This document shows, one piece after another, positions 24,565-33,602 of a stretch of DNA of 64,000 nt. The notes beneath the pieces are model-generated. The model was not told the origin of the DNA. It did not search any database and saw only the letters and a program-made list of their open reading frames with translations. Made by a program: the position numbers and the translations under genes. Each line of letters opens with the position of its first letter. Position 1 is the first letter of the stretch. Origin of the DNA: Parablautia sp. Marseille-Q6255 (GTDB lineage Bacteria; Bacillota; Clostridia; Lachnospirales; Lachnospiraceae); the NCBI RefSeq assembly GCF_951230155.1, contig NZ_CATNVD010000014.1, positions 1 through 64,000 on the forward strand, in the 5' to 3' direction.

Positions 24565-25545
24565 ATGAAGGGCAGGATACTGGAAGCACTTAGTCATGCG
24601 CAGGGCTATGTGTCAGGGCAGGAGCTGTGTGAGATGCTTGGCGTATCGCGCACAGCAGTCTGGAAGGTAATCAATCAGCTAAAAGAGGAAGGATATGAGA
24701 TCGCTTCTGTGCCGCGTCGCGGTTATCAGATCATCAGTCGTCCGGATGCAGTGACGGCTGAGGAGGTGACAAGCTATCTGGAGACAGAATGGGCAGGGAG
24801 CGAGATCCATTATTTTGAAAAGATCGACTCAACAAACAGCGAAGCAGCACGGCTTGCACACGGCGGAGCCAAAGCCGGGACACTTGTGCTCGCACAGCAG
24901 CAGGAGAGCGGAAAGGGACGGCGGGGCCGGTCATGGGAGACGCCTGCCGGGAGTGCAGTGGCGATGAGTCTGATTCTTCGGCCGGATATTTGGCCGGAGC
25001 GCGCTTCGATGCTTACGCTCGTAATGGGGCTTGCTGTCGCATCGGCCTGCCGCGACTGCTATGGGGTGCAGACAAAGATCAAGTGGCCGAATGACATTGT
25101 AATAAACGGCAGGAAGCTTTGCGGGATCCTGACAGAGATGAGCAGCGAGATCGATTACATCCGTTATATCGTGATCGGAGTCGGGATCAACACAAAGGTG
25201 GAGCATTTTCCAAAAGAGCTGCGGGAGACGGCAGTGTCTCTGCATGAGATCCTGGGGAGAACGCCGCAGCGGGCGCTTTTGATCGCTTCCTGCCTGAAAT
25301 GGTTTGAGAAGTACTATGCAGTGTTTTTGCAGACGCAGGATCTGTCGCAGCTTCGGGAGGAGTACAACGATATGCTTGCCGGACTGGGAGATCCGGTGCG
25401 TGTGCTGGAGCCGTCCGGTGAATATACGGGACGTTCCGAAGGGATCAACGAAAAAGGAGAACTGCTTGTGCGCAGAGACGATGGAACGCTGGAGACGGTG
25501 TATGCCGGAGAAGTGTCTGTGCGCGGGATCTATGGATATATCTGA
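24565..25545 (+). CDS. birA: BirA bifunctional biotin ligase/repressor
   Basis: The 326-residue protein carries an N-terminal winged helix (SGQELCEMLGVSRTAVWKVI), the ligase core with GKGRRGRSWETPAGSA and KWPNDIVINGRKLCG, and a C-terminal SH3-like domain. It activates biotin with ATP and attaches it to carboxylase or decarboxylase carriers, and may repress biotin genes. A biotin-dependent sodium pump at 6585 is a plausible client. Confidence 0.95.
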   Translation: MKGRILEALSHAQGYVSGQELCEMLGVSRTAVWKVINQLKEEGYEIASVPRRGYQIISRPDAVTAEEVTSYLETEWAGSEIHYFEKIDSTNSEAARLAHGGAKAGTLVLAQQQESGKGRRGRSWETPAGSAVAMSLILRPDIWPERASMLTLVMGLAVASACRDCYGVQTKIKWPNDIVINGRKLCGILTEMSSEIDYIRYIVIGVGINTKVEHFPKELRETAVSLHEILGRTPQRALLIASCLKWFEKYYAVFLQTQDLSQLREEYNDMLAGLGDPVRVLEPSGEYTGRSEGINEKGELLVRRDDGTLETVYAGEVSVRGIYGYI

Positions 25546-25561
25546 TAAGGTGAGGATGACA

Positions 25562-25900
25562 ATGGAACAGGAAACAATGGTGCTGTGCGGGGCAAACGCA
25601 TACGAAGAAAAGTATTATTTAAATGAAAGATTTGGCGGACTTCCGGAGCAGATCAAAGAGGAGCTGCGGATCATGTGCGTCCTTTATACACATGATGTAG
25701 GCGGTATTTTTCTGGTCGAATTTGATGAAAAGGGCAGCCTGCAGTTTAAGACAGAGGCTGCAGAGGGAGATTATACATACGATGAGATAGGGGCTGCCTT
25801 GAAAATACGGGAGATCCAGAGGACAAAGGAGGAGCTTTTGCGTTCCCTGGAGCTCTATTATCAGATCGTGATCAAGGGGCAAAGGAAGATCGTATTATGA
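25562..25900 (+). CDS. DUF6145-like protein
   Basis: This 112-residue acidic cytoplasmic protein (MEQETMVLCGANAYEEKYYL) resembles a small family typical of Lachnospiraceae placed between birA and dusB. AAGGTGAGG precedes two possible ATGs at 25556 and 25562. Its stop overlaps the dusB start by four bases. No function is known. Confidence 0.7.
   Translation: MEQETMVLCGANAYEEKYYLNERFGGLPEQIKEELRIMCVLYTHDVGGIFLVEFDEKGSLQFKTEAAEGDYTYDEIGAALKIREIQRTKEELLRSLELYYQIVIKGQRKIVL
25826..25839. other. No feature; internal to DUF6145-like gene
   Basis: Nothing separate from the coding sequence is seen in this short stretch. Confidence 0.05.
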
Positions 25901-26844
25901 GGATTGGGACAGTAGAGCTGGACAACAATATTATACTGGCGCCGATGGCAGGGGTGACAGACCTGCCATTTCGTTTGCTCTGCAAGGAGCAGGGAGCGGG
26001 GATGGTGTGTACGGAGATGGTGAGCGCCAAGGCGATCTCCTTTCATAATAAGAATACAGAGGCGCTTCTGGAAACCTCGCCCGAAGAAAGACCGGTATCT
26101 TTGCAGCTGTTTGGGTCGGATCCTGATATAATCAGTGAAATGGCAGCATATATTGAAGAAAGGCCGTTTGACATTCTGGATATCAATATGGGGTGTCCGG
26201 TGCCAAAGGTCGCAGGAAACGGAGAAGGCTCTGCTCTTATGAGAAATCCGGAGCTGGTCGGGGAGATCATCAGGAAGACCGTGCGTGCGATTAAAAAACC
26301 GGTCACGGTAAAGATACGAAAGGGCTTTACGGAGAAGGAGGTAAATGCGGTCGAGATCGCAAAGATCGCGGAGGCATCCGGGGCGTCTGCGATCGCGGTG
26401 CATGGCAGGACGAGAGAGCAGTATTATTCCGGACAGGCAGACTGGGATATTATCCGGCAGGTGAAGGAGGCAGTGAAGATCCCTGTGATCGGGAACGGCG
26501 ACATTGATACTCCGCAAAAGGCGCGCCAGATGCTTGAGCAGACGGGCTGCGACGGCATTATGGTCGGACGGGCTGTGCGGGGAAATCCGTGGCTGTTCGA
26601 CCAGATCCGGGAATATCTGGAGACTGGAAGGATCCCGGAGCGTCCGTCTAAAGAAGAGGTACGCGCGATGATGTTGCGCCATGCACGTATGCAGATCGGA
26701 TACAAGGGAGATTATATCGGCATACGGGAAATGCGAAAGCATATTTCGTGGTATACGGCAGGCTATCCGGGCTCTGCAAAGCTGAGGGGAGAGATCAATA
26801 TGGTAGACTCCTATGCACAGCTGGAGCAGCTTTTGGAGGGGTGA
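25897..26844 (+). CDS. dusB: tRNA-dihydrouridine synthase
   Basis: The 315-residue flavoenzyme reduces uridine in the D loop of tRNA. It has the FMN barrel motif APMAGVTDLPFR, the catalytic Cys in DINMGCPVPKV, and GNGDIDTP and GIMVGRAVRGNPW. The last codons are changed by the IS30 insertion: it now ends LEQLLEG, whereas joining the flanks of the insertion would give LEQLLEERF. The loss concerns only the extreme C-terminus, so activity is probably kept. Confidence 0.95.
   Translation: MRIGTVELDNNIILAPMAGVTDLPFRLLCKEQGAGMVCTEMVSAKAISFHNKNTEALLETSPEERPVSLQLFGSDPDIISEMAAYIEERPFDILDINMGCPVPKVAGNGEGSALMRNPELVGEIIRKTVRAIKKPVTVKIRKGFTEKEVNAVEIAKIAEASGASAIAVHGRTREQYYSGQADWDIIRQVKEAVKIPVIGNGDIDTPQKARQMLEQTGCDGIMVGRAVRGNPWLFDQIREYLETGRIPERPSKEEVRAMMLRHARMQIGYKGDYIGIREMRKHISWYTAGYPGSAKLRGEINMVDSYAQLEQLLEG
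26826..26839. repeat. Left copy of the 14-bp direct repeat flanking the IS
   Basis: GCAGCTTTTGGAGG is repeated exactly at 28498-28511. It is original dusB sequence and is the likely target-site duplication. Confidence 0.85.
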
Positions 26845-26848
26845 ATTA

Positions 26849-26866
26849 TAAAAGTAACTTCCGGTT
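26849..26866 (+). repeat. IS30-type inverted repeat, left
   Basis: TAAAAGTAACTTCCGGTT is the exact reverse complement of 28472-28489. A related copy, TAAAAGTAACGTCCGGAT, follows at 26868-26885, 19 bases further in. Confidence 0.88.
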
Positions 26867-27120
26867 GTAAAAGTAACGTCCGGATGAAAGAGAAACTTCT
26901 GTTTTCAGGCAGGAAAACGGAAGTTTTTCTTGCCTAAAAGACTTTTTTTGTGTAAACTTTAAGTACAGTTCCGCTTTTTTGCGCATGCAAAGCGGAGCAA
27001 AGGGAGCTTTTTCTTTTTTTGTGAAAGACAAAGTTCCGTTGCCCAGAAGAATACATATGGGACGTGTGTTCATAGGGGCAAAATTAATGGTGTAAGGATA
27101 AGTCAGCGGTTGTGGCTGGC

Positions 27121-28368
27121 TTATTCTATTTTCAGCAGATACGGCTGAAGCGTTACGGAATCCGGTTCGATCCGTCTGACACCCAGCTTATGCAGCAGCG
27201 TTTCCCCATAAAAGAAGGAAAAGACCTCATAAGGAGTTCTTCCGCCTAATACCTTTCGTGGAACGGAATTGATATGATCGAACATAAGATTCAGATCTTT
27301 CTGCGTCAGGTGTTCGAGATTCCGCTGGTTCGGAAGGATATTCCGGACATAGTTGTGGTTATTTTCTACATGAGGTTTCTGGCTTGGTGTCTGTGGGTCG
27401 CAATAAAAGATATTTGTCCGTATCTGTCCGCTCTTTGGATTCTGTTCAAAGAGGGAGACTTTTTCAAACTCTGTCCCACGGTCAGTGAGGATCAGGGAAA
27501 AGAGGCGGAAATAGTCGATGCCGAGAAGCTCCTGAAGGAAATCTAAGGCAGAAGCCATGGATTCCGAAGTTTTTTCCTGATGGAGGAATCCGATCATAAG
27601 TCCGGTATTCTGAAAAGAAAAGGTCTGGATATAAGGTCCTTGCGGTTGGTTGTACAGAGTATCCATCTCCGTTGTCGGGATGGAAGGATTGTCGGCAAGA
27701 AACGCGAGATAGTCTGAAAACTTATGCCCCTCATAGTTGACCGGCTCTCTGCGTTTTTTCAGCTTTTTGCGTTCGCGCATGGAAACCTGTCTGCGCAGAG
27801 AGAAGTTATCAACGCCAAAGTCTTTAAAAACGCCGCCTTCGATGTAGGTGTAGAGGGATTTTACCGAAAGGGAGAGTTCCGGATGGTTAGCAAGGATCTG
27901 ATAAAGGGACTGCCCTTTTTTGAGGAGCGGGGCAATGGTTTGTGCAATGAGTAGACGTTGCGGCTCTGAAAGATTAACGCCCTGTCTGGAATCGGACAGG
28001 TGAAAGAGATAATCTTCGTGAGCATGACTGGCGTTGTAGAAGTAATGATCCAGCCGGCAGTGTTTGATGTCCGGACAATGGTTGCAGGCGCCGACGGAGC
28101 GGTCACGCAGGGAACAGGACTGTTCGGCATAGGACGGGCAGGCTTCAGAACAGTATTTACGGGGTTTGCTGCACTGTTTAAAGTTTGAACAGATGACAGG
28201 TGAATTGAAGCGGTTGCGTGGTTTTAAGGTTCTATGCTTTTTGATTTCTTTTGCAATGGTAGTCGGATCTTTGTGGAGGGAACGGGCAATGGCTGTTTTG
28301 GACAAGCGCTTTTCGATGCCCTCCTGGATTATTTTTCTTTCTTCTAAGGTTAAATGTTTTGCTCTCAT
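27121..28368 (-). CDS. IS30-family transposase
   Basis: The 415-residue protein begins MRAKHLTLEERKIIQEGI with an HTH of IS30 type (LSKTAIARSLHKDPTTIAKEI), then a cysteine-rich segment, and a DDE catalytic domain. Catalytic residues can be placed in EMDTLYN, LILTDRGTEF and PHVENNHNYVRN. The ATG at 28368 is preferred because AAAGG lies eight bases ahead; in-frame ATGs exist upstream to 28398. The frame is intact, so the element may still be active. Confidence 0.93.
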   Translation of the reverse strand: MRAKHLTLEERKIIQEGIEKRLSKTAIARSLHKDPTTIAKEIKKHRTLKPRNRFNSPVICSNFKQCSKPRKYCSEACPSYAEQSCSLRDRSVGACNHCPDIKHCRLDHYFYNASHAHEDYLFHLSDSRQGVNLSEPQRLLIAQTIAPLLKKGQSLYQILANHPELSLSVKSLYTYIEGGVFKDFGVDNFSLRRQVSMRERKKLKKRREPVNYEGHKFSDYLAFLADNPSIPTTEMDTLYNQPQGPYIQTFSFQNTGLMIGFLHQEKTSESMASALDFLQELLGIDYFRLFSLILTDRGTEFEKVSLFEQNPKSGQIRTNIFYCDPQTPSQKPHVENNHNYVRNILPNQRNLEHLTQKDLNLMFDHINSVPRKVLGGRTPYEVFSFFYGETLLHKLGVRRIEPDSVTLQPYLLKIE

Positions 28369-28471
28369 TATGTACATCCTTTCTCCCATGAACATCACAG
28401 GAAGAGGATAACCGGAAATAAGTCTTTCATAAAGCCTTAATGAAAAACAAGCTTCCGGAAGTGCGAAGAAG

Positions 28472-28489
28472 AACCGGAAGTTACTTTTA
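28472..28489 (-). repeat. IS30-type inverted repeat, right
   Basis: AACCGGAAGTTACTTTTA mirrors the left repeat without mismatch. Confidence 0.88.
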
Positions 28490-28497
28490 CATTTCTC

Positions 28498-28511
28498 GCA
28501 GCTTTTGGAGG
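28498..28511. repeat. Right copy of the 14-bp direct repeat flanking the IS
   Basis: GCAGCTTTTGGAGG is followed by AGCGTTTTTGA, which would continue the dusB reading frame as ERF and a stop if joined to the left flank. Confidence 0.85.
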
Positions 28512-28533
28512 AGCGTTTTTGAGGGCGCGTTCC

Positions 28534-28562
28534 TTGACAAAAGGAGGGCTATCATATATAAT
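28534..28562 (+). promoter_or_regulatory. Sigma-A promoter of greA
   Basis: TTGACA (28534-28539) and TATAAT (28557-28562) are consensus boxes 17 bases apart, placed 73 bases ahead of the greA start and just right of the IS. Confidence 0.9.
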
Positions 28563-28634
28563 TGTGTGATTGTGAAATATAATAGTAGTACACAGTTCCT
28601 TTTGAAAAAGGGACCAGAAAGGGTGTAGAGCAAG

Positions 28635-29117
28635 ATGGAAGAAAAGAAGAAATTACTGACATATGCAGGATTGAAAAAACTGGAGGACGAGCTTCATGAT
28701 CTGAAGGTCAACCGGAGAAAGGAAGTAGCCGGAAAGATCAAAGAGGCAAGAGAGCAGGGGGATCTCTCAGAGAACGCAGAGTACGATGCAGCAAAGGATG
28801 AGCAGCGTGATATCGAGGCGCGTATCGAGGAGATCGAGAAGATCCTTAAAAACGCAGAGGTTGTTGTAGAGGATGAGGTGGATGTCGACAAGATCAATGT
28901 CGGATGTACCGTAAAGGTATATGATGAGGAGTTCGAGGAGGAGATGGAATTCCAGATCGTCGGTTCTTCTGAGGCAAACAGCCTTCAGGGTAAGATTTCC
29001 AATGAGTCTCCAGTAGGAAAAGCTTTGATCGGACGGTGTGTCAATGATAAGGTTTCTGTGGAGACACAGGCCGGCACGATCGAGTACAGAGTGCTTGAAA
29101 TTCAGAGATCCATATAA
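28635..29117 (+). CDS. greA: Transcription elongation factor GreA
   Basis: The 160-residue factor rescues backtracked RNA polymerase by stimulating transcript cleavage. The N-terminal coiled coil holds REQGDLSENAEYDAAKDEQ with the acidic tip, and the C-terminal FKBP-like domain holds ISNESPVGKALIGR. Length and motifs are normal. Confidence 0.96.
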   Translation: MEEKKKLLTYAGLKKLEDELHDLKVNRRKEVAGKIKEAREQGDLSENAEYDAAKDEQRDIEARIEEIEKILKNAEVVVEDEVDVDKINVGCTVKVYDEEFEEEMEFQIVGSSEANSLQGKISNESPVGKALIGRCVNDKVSVETQAGTIEYRVLEIQRSI

Positions 29118-29138
29118 AGAGAAAGAGGAGAGAGTACA

Positions 29139-31094
29139 GTGGCAGAACAGAAGAAGCAGGTTCAGGAACAGGATGTAAATCAGTTGTTGAAGGTGCGCCG
29201 GGAGAAGCTGGCGGAGCTTCAGGCAAACGGAAAGGATCCGTTTGTGATCACAAAATTTGACGTGACAAATCACAGTACAGATGTGAAAGAGGACTTTGAG
29301 GCATATGACGGCAAAACAGTATCGATCGCCGGCCGCATGATGTCCAAACGTGTGATGGGAAAGGCTTCTTTCTGCAATGTTCAGGATCTGAAGGGAAATA
29401 TCCAGTCTTACATTGCGCGTGACAGTATCGGCGAGGAGGAGTACAAAGCATTCAAAAAGCTTGATATTGGTGATATTATCGGTATCACGGGAGAAGTATT
29501 CCGGACAAAGACAGGAGAAATCTCCATTCATGCAGCTTCTGTGACTCTGCTTTCCAAGAGCCTGCAGGTGCTTCCGGAAAAATTCCACGGTCTGACGAAT
29601 ACGGATATCCGCTACCGCCAGAGATACGTGGATCTGATCATGAACCCGGAGGTAAAGGATACCTTTATCAAGCGCTCTAAAATCATCAGCAGTATCCGTA
29701 AATATCTGGACGGACAGGGATTTATGGAGGTAGAGACTCCGATGCTCGTATCGAATGCAGGAGGAGCAGCCGCAAGACCGTTTGAGACGCATTTCAACGC
29801 GCTTGATGAGGACAGAAAGCTGCGCATCTCTCTGGAGCTTTATCTGAAGCGCCTGATCGTAGGCGGCATGGAGCGTGTCTATGAGATCGGCCGTGTATTC
29901 CGCAACGAGGGTCTTGACACGAGACACAATCCGGAATTTACTCTGATGGAGCTGTATCAGGCATATACCGACTACAACGGAATGATGGATCTGACAGAGA
30001 ATCTGTACCGCCATGTGGCTCAGGATGTACTCGGAACGACAAAAATCGTATACAATGGCGTGGAGATGGATCTCGGAAAGCCATTTGAGCGTATCACAAT
30101 GGTAGACGCCGTAAAGAAATATGCAGGTGTGGACTTCAATGAGATCCATACACTGAAAGAAGCGCGTGCGATCGCGAAAGAGAAGCATGTAGAGTATGAG
30201 GAGCGCCACAAGAAGGGCGACATTCTCGCACTGTTCTTTGAGGAATTTGCAGAGGAGCATCTGATCCAGCCGACCTTTGTCATGGATCACCCGATCGAGA
30301 TCTCTCCGCTGACCAAGAAAAAACCGGAAAATCCAGAGTATACCGAACGTTTTGAGTTCTTTATGAACGGCTGGGAGATGGCAAATGCATACTCTGAGCT
30401 CAATGACCCGATCGACCAGCGTGAGCGCTTTAAGGCACAGGAAGAGCAGCTGGCACAGGGCGACGAGGAAGCCAATACAACGGATGAGGATTTCCTCAAT
30501 GCGCTGGAGATCGGTATGCCGCCGACAGGAGGCATTGGCTTTGGTATCGACCGTATGTGCATGCTGCTGACAAATTCTGCAGCCATCCGCGATGTGCTGC
30601 TCTTCCCGACAATGAAGAGCATGGGAGCCGCAAAGAATGAAGCTAACAATGCTGCACAGTCTGCTCCGGCAAAATCTGTTGCAACATTTACCGCTACATC
30701 TGACATGGCAGAAAAGATTGATTTCTCTAATGTAGAAGTAGAACCATTATTCGAAGACATGGTTGATTTCGATACATTTAGCAAGTCAGATTTCCGTGCT
30801 GTAAAGGTAAAAGAATGTGAAGCAGTTCCAAAATCTAAGAAGCTTTTGAAGTTCGTATTAGACGATGGAAGTGGCGTAGAACGTGTGATTTTAAGCGGAA
30901 TTCACGATTATTATGAGCCGGAAGAACTGGTTGGAAAGACATTGCTTGCAATCACAAACCTTCCACCACGTAAGATGATGGGAATTGATTCTTGCGGTAT
31001 GATCATCTCCGCTACACACCTTGTAGAAGGAAGAGAAGGATTGAATGTTCTGATCCTGGATGATCACATTCCGGCAGGAGCAAAATTGTACTAA
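29139..31094 (+). CDS. lysS: Lysyl-tRNA synthetase with C-terminal MetRS-like tRNA-binding domain
   Basis: The first ~500 of 651 residues are a class II LysRS: OB-fold anticodon domain ([18 protein letters not shown]), motif 2 ([17 protein letters not shown]) and motif 3 ([15 protein letters not shown]). After an Ala-rich linker, residues ~540-651 form an EMAP/MetG-type tRNA-binding OB domain ([20 protein letters not shown] ... [15 protein letters not shown]) normally found at the end of MetRS. Codon use becomes AT-richer from about 30640. The added domain should raise tRNA affinity. The ICE begins right behind this gene. RBS AGAGGAGAGAG precedes the GTG start. Confidence 0.93.
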   Translation: MAEQKKQVQEQDVNQLLKVRREKLAELQANGKDPFVITKFDVTNHSTDVKEDFEAYDGKTVSIAGRMMSKRVMGKASFCNVQDLKGNIQSYIARDSIGEEEYKAFKKLDIGDIIGITGEVFRTKTGEISIHAASVTLLSKSLQVLPEKFHGLTNTDIRYRQRYVDLIMNPEVKDTFIKRSKIISSIRKYLDGQGFMEVETPMLVSNAGGAAARPFETHFNALDEDRKLRISLELYLKRLIVGGMERVYEIGRVFRNEGLDTRHNPEFTLMELYQAYTDYNGMMDLTENLYRHVAQDVLGTTKIVYNGVEMDLGKPFERITMVDAVKKYAGVDFNEIHTLKEARAIAKEKHVEYEERHKKGDILALFFEEFAEEHLIQPTFVMDHPIEISPLTKKKPENPEYTERFEFFMNGWEMANAYSELNDPIDQRERFKAQEEQLAQGDEEANTTDEDFLNALEIGMPPTGGIGFGIDRMCMLLTNSAAIRDVLLFPTMKSMGAAKNEANNAAQSAPAKSVATFTATSDMAEKIDFSNVEVEPLFEDMVDFDTFSKSDFRAVKVKECEAVPKSKKLLKFVLDDGSGVERVILSGIHDYYEPEELVGKTLLAITNLPPRKMMGIDSCGMIISATHLVEGREGLNVLILDDHIPAGAKLY

Positions 31095-31115
31095 GTGAGT
31101 AAAAATACTTCACAA

Positions 31116-31156
31116 TTTGACAACAAAAATTTTCTTTGACAACAATTTGACAACAA
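31116..31156 (+). repeat. Three TTTGACAACAA repeats at the ICE left end
   Basis: The 11-base word occurs at 31116, 31135 and 31146, that is 19 and 11 bases apart. It lies 22 bases after the lysS stop. A palindrome CAACAAT-ATAG-ATTGTTG follows at 31217-31234. These could be integrase/excisionase arm sites or a partition site. Confidence 0.6.
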
Positions 31157-31235
31157 ATTTGTATTCCAACATGAATCATCATGAAGAATGGTGATTAGTT
31201 GTCAGTAATACTACTCCAACAATATAGATTGTTGA

Positions 31236-31280
31236 GGGCACTTTTTGAAAGAAAAATCTTTCAGAGAGTGCCCTTTTTTT
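31236..31280 (+). terminator. Rho-independent terminator behind lysS
   Basis: GGGCACT...CTTTGAAAG-like arms (GGGCACTTTTTGAAAG with CTTTCAGAGAGTGCCC) form a long stem followed by seven T. It separates the chromosomal operon from the ICE genes. Confidence 0.88.
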
Positions 31281-31333
31281 ATTCATTAACAATGTCCGTT
31301 GTGGTTGAGTAAAAGCTGAAAGGAGAAACAGAT

Positions 31334-31570
31334 TTGAAAACAGAAAATATGTACTATAACCAACAGAAGCGTTCAGAGGTAAAAGAAGAAGCCCGTCGAC
31401 TTAGAAGAAAATTTCTTCGTTATCAACAAGCAGAAATCGTATATAGCCTGTCACATAAAAAGTTGATGGAACTTGCAAATGATGCGGGTGCGATTTACAG
31501 AATGGAAGGAATCGTTTTGATAAACAGAGAAATCTTTGATGAATATCTTGAACAATTTCATGAAAAATAA
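31334..31570 (+). CDS. Small excisionase-like DNA-binding protein (DUF6462 type)
   Basis: The 78-residue protein starts at TTG behind AGGAGAAACAG; an ATG at 31349 is an alternative. It contains the pattern RYQQAEIVYSLSHKKLMELANDAGAIYRMEG...LINREIFDEYL, a MerR/excisionase-like winged helix. The next gene encodes a clear paralogue. Small proteins of this form are common at ICE ends; whether it regulates excision or the par operon is unknown. Confidence 0.7.
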   Translation: MKTENMYYNQQKRSEVKEEARRLRRKFLRYQQAEIVYSLSHKKLMELANDAGAIYRMEGIVLINREIFDEYLEQFHEK

Positions 31571-31602
31571 GATGACAAATCGGAGAAAGGAATTTAGTTG
31601 AG

Positions 31603-31860
31603 ATGCATGGAAAGGTATGGATGTTTTCTAATCTTATTGATGATGAAGATATAGAATTTATGCAACATGAATTTATAAGTTATAAACAAGCTATGGATTA
31701 TTACGAGCTTGGATATAAGCCAATCGTAAGATTATCTCACAAGGCAGGAGCAGTTTATAAGGTTGGAAAAAAAGTTCTAATTAAGCGAAGCACATTTGAA
31801 AAATATCTGAGAGAAAATATCAGAAGGGAGAAAGAAGAATGGGAAAGGTTATTTCAGTAG
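31603..31860 (+). CDS. Second small excisionase-like DNA-binding protein
   Basis: The 85-residue product shares with its neighbour the order ISYKQAMDYYELGYKPIVRLSHKAGAV and KKVLIKRSTFEKYL, so the two genes arose by duplication. Its end overlaps the parA start by 22 bases, implying translational coupling with partition genes. Confidence 0.7.
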   Translation: MHGKVWMFSNLIDDEDIEFMQHEFISYKQAMDYYELGYKPIVRLSHKAGAVYKVGKKVLIKRSTFEKYLRENIRREKEEWERLFQ

Positions 31861-32624
31861 CAAACCAGAAAGGCGGAGTTGCAAAAAGTACAACGACTTT
31901 AAATCTTGGGGTAGGATTGGCAAGACAAGGAAAAAAAGTGTTATTGATCGATGCGGATCCACAGGGAAGTTTGACTGCTAGTCTTGGGTATGTAGAACCG
32001 GATGATATTGGAACTACACTTGCAACTATTATGATGAATATTATCAATGACGAGGAAATTGCTGAGGACGAAGGCATTTTACATCATGAGGAACAAGTGG
32101 ATCTCCTACCGGCCAATATTGAGTTATCTGCTTTAGAAGTAACCATGAGTAATGTAATGAGCAGAGAGCTGATCATGAAGGAATATATTGATACGATGCG
32201 ATCACGATACGATTATATTTTAATTGATTGTATGCCGAGTTTAGGCATGATGACCATCAATGCTTTAGTAGCTTCTGATACGGTTCTGATACCTGTACAA
32301 GCTGCATATCTGCCGGTTAAAGGACTTCAACAGTTGATCAGGACTATTTCTATGGTAAAGAAGAGATTGAACCGGAAGCTGACGATACAGGGAATTCTTT
32401 TGACAATGGTGGATTTTCGTACTAATTACGCCAAAGATATTGCTTCTAGAGTGAGAGAAACTTATGGATCTAAGATTTCTATCTTTGAAAATGTCATTCC
32501 ATTATCAGTTAAGGTAGCTGAAGCAAGTGCGGAAGGAAAAAGTATTTATTGTCATTGTCCAAATGGAAAAGTATCTATGGCTTATGAAAATCTGACGCAG
32601 GAGGTTTTGGAAAATGAAAAGTAG
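31839..32624 (+). CDS. parA: ParA-family partition ATPase
   Basis: The 261-residue protein has the deviant Walker A NQKGGVAKSTTTLNL at residues 9-23, a Walker A' LLIDADPQGSLT and Walker B ILIDCMPSLGMM. ParA proteins move plasmid or ICE copies along the nucleoid with ParB. It overlaps the small protein upstream and ParB downstream (11 bases), forming one operon. Confidence 0.93.
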   Translation: MGKVISVANQKGGVAKSTTTLNLGVGLARQGKKVLLIDADPQGSLTASLGYVEPDDIGTTLATIMMNIINDEEIAEDEGILHHEEQVDLLPANIELSALEVTMSNVMSRELIMKEYIDTMRSRYDYILIDCMPSLGMMTINALVASDTVLIPVQAAYLPVKGLQQLIRTISMVKKRLNRKLTIQGILLTMVDFRTNYAKDIASRVRETYGSKISIFENVIPLSVKVAEASAEGKSIYCHCPNGKVSMAYENLTQEVLENEK

Positions 32625-33513
32625 AAGTGGAGAAAAAATCAAATTGACAAGCATTGATGAATTGCTAGGAGTAGTCAATGAAGAGTCTGCAATGGAAATA
32701 GAAATCAACAGAATACATGCATTTAAAGATCATCCTTTCAAAGTATTGGATGATGAAAAGATGGCAGATTTAGTAGAGAGTGTAAAGACCTACGGGGTAT
32801 TGACACCAGTTTTGTTACGGTCCGATGGTGAAAATGGATATGAGATGATCTCAGGTCATCGAAGAATGCACGCGGCTGTTATAGCTGGATTGGCAACAAT
32901 TCCTGCAATTGTGAGAGAATTATCCGATGATGATGCAGTCATCGCTATGGTAGATGCCAATATCCAACGAGAAGAGTTACTTCCGAGCGAAAAAGCATTT
33001 GCTTATAGAATGAAATTGGAGGCAATGAAGAGACAAGGGGTAAGAAACGATTTAACTTTGTGCCAAAATGGCACGAAGTATCGTACTGATGTAGTTATAG
33101 CTGAACAGGTAGGAGAGAGCGCTCGTAATGTTCAGCGTTACATTCGCCTTACAGAATTGATTCCAGAATTATTAGATATGGTAGATGCAAAAAAATTGAA
33201 TTTTACCATTGCCGTTGATATTTCCTACATTGAAAAGGAAATACAGAAATGGATCTACGAGTATATCCGTGATACAGGATTTGTTAAACCAAAGCAGATT
33301 ACAGCTTTGAGAAAACAGTTGGAAGAAGGATCGGTGAACCAGGGATTTATGATTTCGATTTTTAATAGCTGCATAGCAGTAAAAGCACCGGAACGAAAAG
33401 TGGTGTTATCAGGAAAGAAGCTCACAAAGTATTTTCCGGAAGATTATTCGGAAACGGATATGGAAAAGGTGATTGAGGCATTACTGGAACAATGGAAAAG
33501 AGAACAGGAATAA
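32614..33513 (+). CDS. parB: ParB-family partition protein
   Basis: The 299-residue product carries a ParB/Srx domain (ETPVLL-like VLTPVLLRSDGENGYEMISGHRR), the arginine-rich GHRRMHAA and NIQREELLPSEKAFAYRMK, and an HTH (TDVVIAEQVGESARNVQRYIRL). It should bind a parS site and load ParA; the repeats at 31116-31234 are candidates. The stop is inside the leader of the repA frame. Confidence 0.92.
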   Translation: MKSRSGEKIKLTSIDELLGVVNEESAMEIEINRIHAFKDHPFKVLDDEKMADLVESVKTYGVLTPVLLRSDGENGYEMISGHRRMHAAVIAGLATIPAIVRELSDDDAVIAMVDANIQREELLPSEKAFAYRMKLEAMKRQGVRNDLTLCQNGTKYRTDVVIAEQVGESARNVQRYIRLTELIPELLDMVDAKKLNFTIAVDISYIEKEIQKWIYEYIRDTGFVKPKQITALRKQLEEGSVNQGFMISIFNSCIAVKAPERKVVLSGKKLTKYFPEDYSETDMEKVIEALLEQWKREQE

Positions 33514-33602
33514 GGGGTGTCAAAATAAGATACCCCAAAGAAAAAGAGATACAGAAGTTTAAAAAAAGGACTTCTATGAGAGAAAGGAAGGGAGGAAGAT
33601 AC

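Larger units (their letters stand above)
26840..28497 (-). mobile_element. IS30-family insertion sequence
   Basis: About 1.66 kb between two copies of a 14-bp direct repeat carries one IS30-type transposase on the minus strand. Near-terminal inverted repeats of 18 bp (26849-26866 and 28472-28489) are perfect. The left end has a second, imperfect copy of the repeat at 26868-26885. Roughly 270 bases between the left end and the transposase stop hold no gene. Confidence 0.88.

Noticed and set aside
25826-25839. Placeholder entry in the feature list at these positions
   Set aside because: It is internal to the DUF6145-like gene and carries no separate feature; it should be ignored.
26846-27073. 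75-codon frame at the left IS end
   Set aside because: It begins in the terminal repeats and shows no family; it is the non-coding end of the IS.
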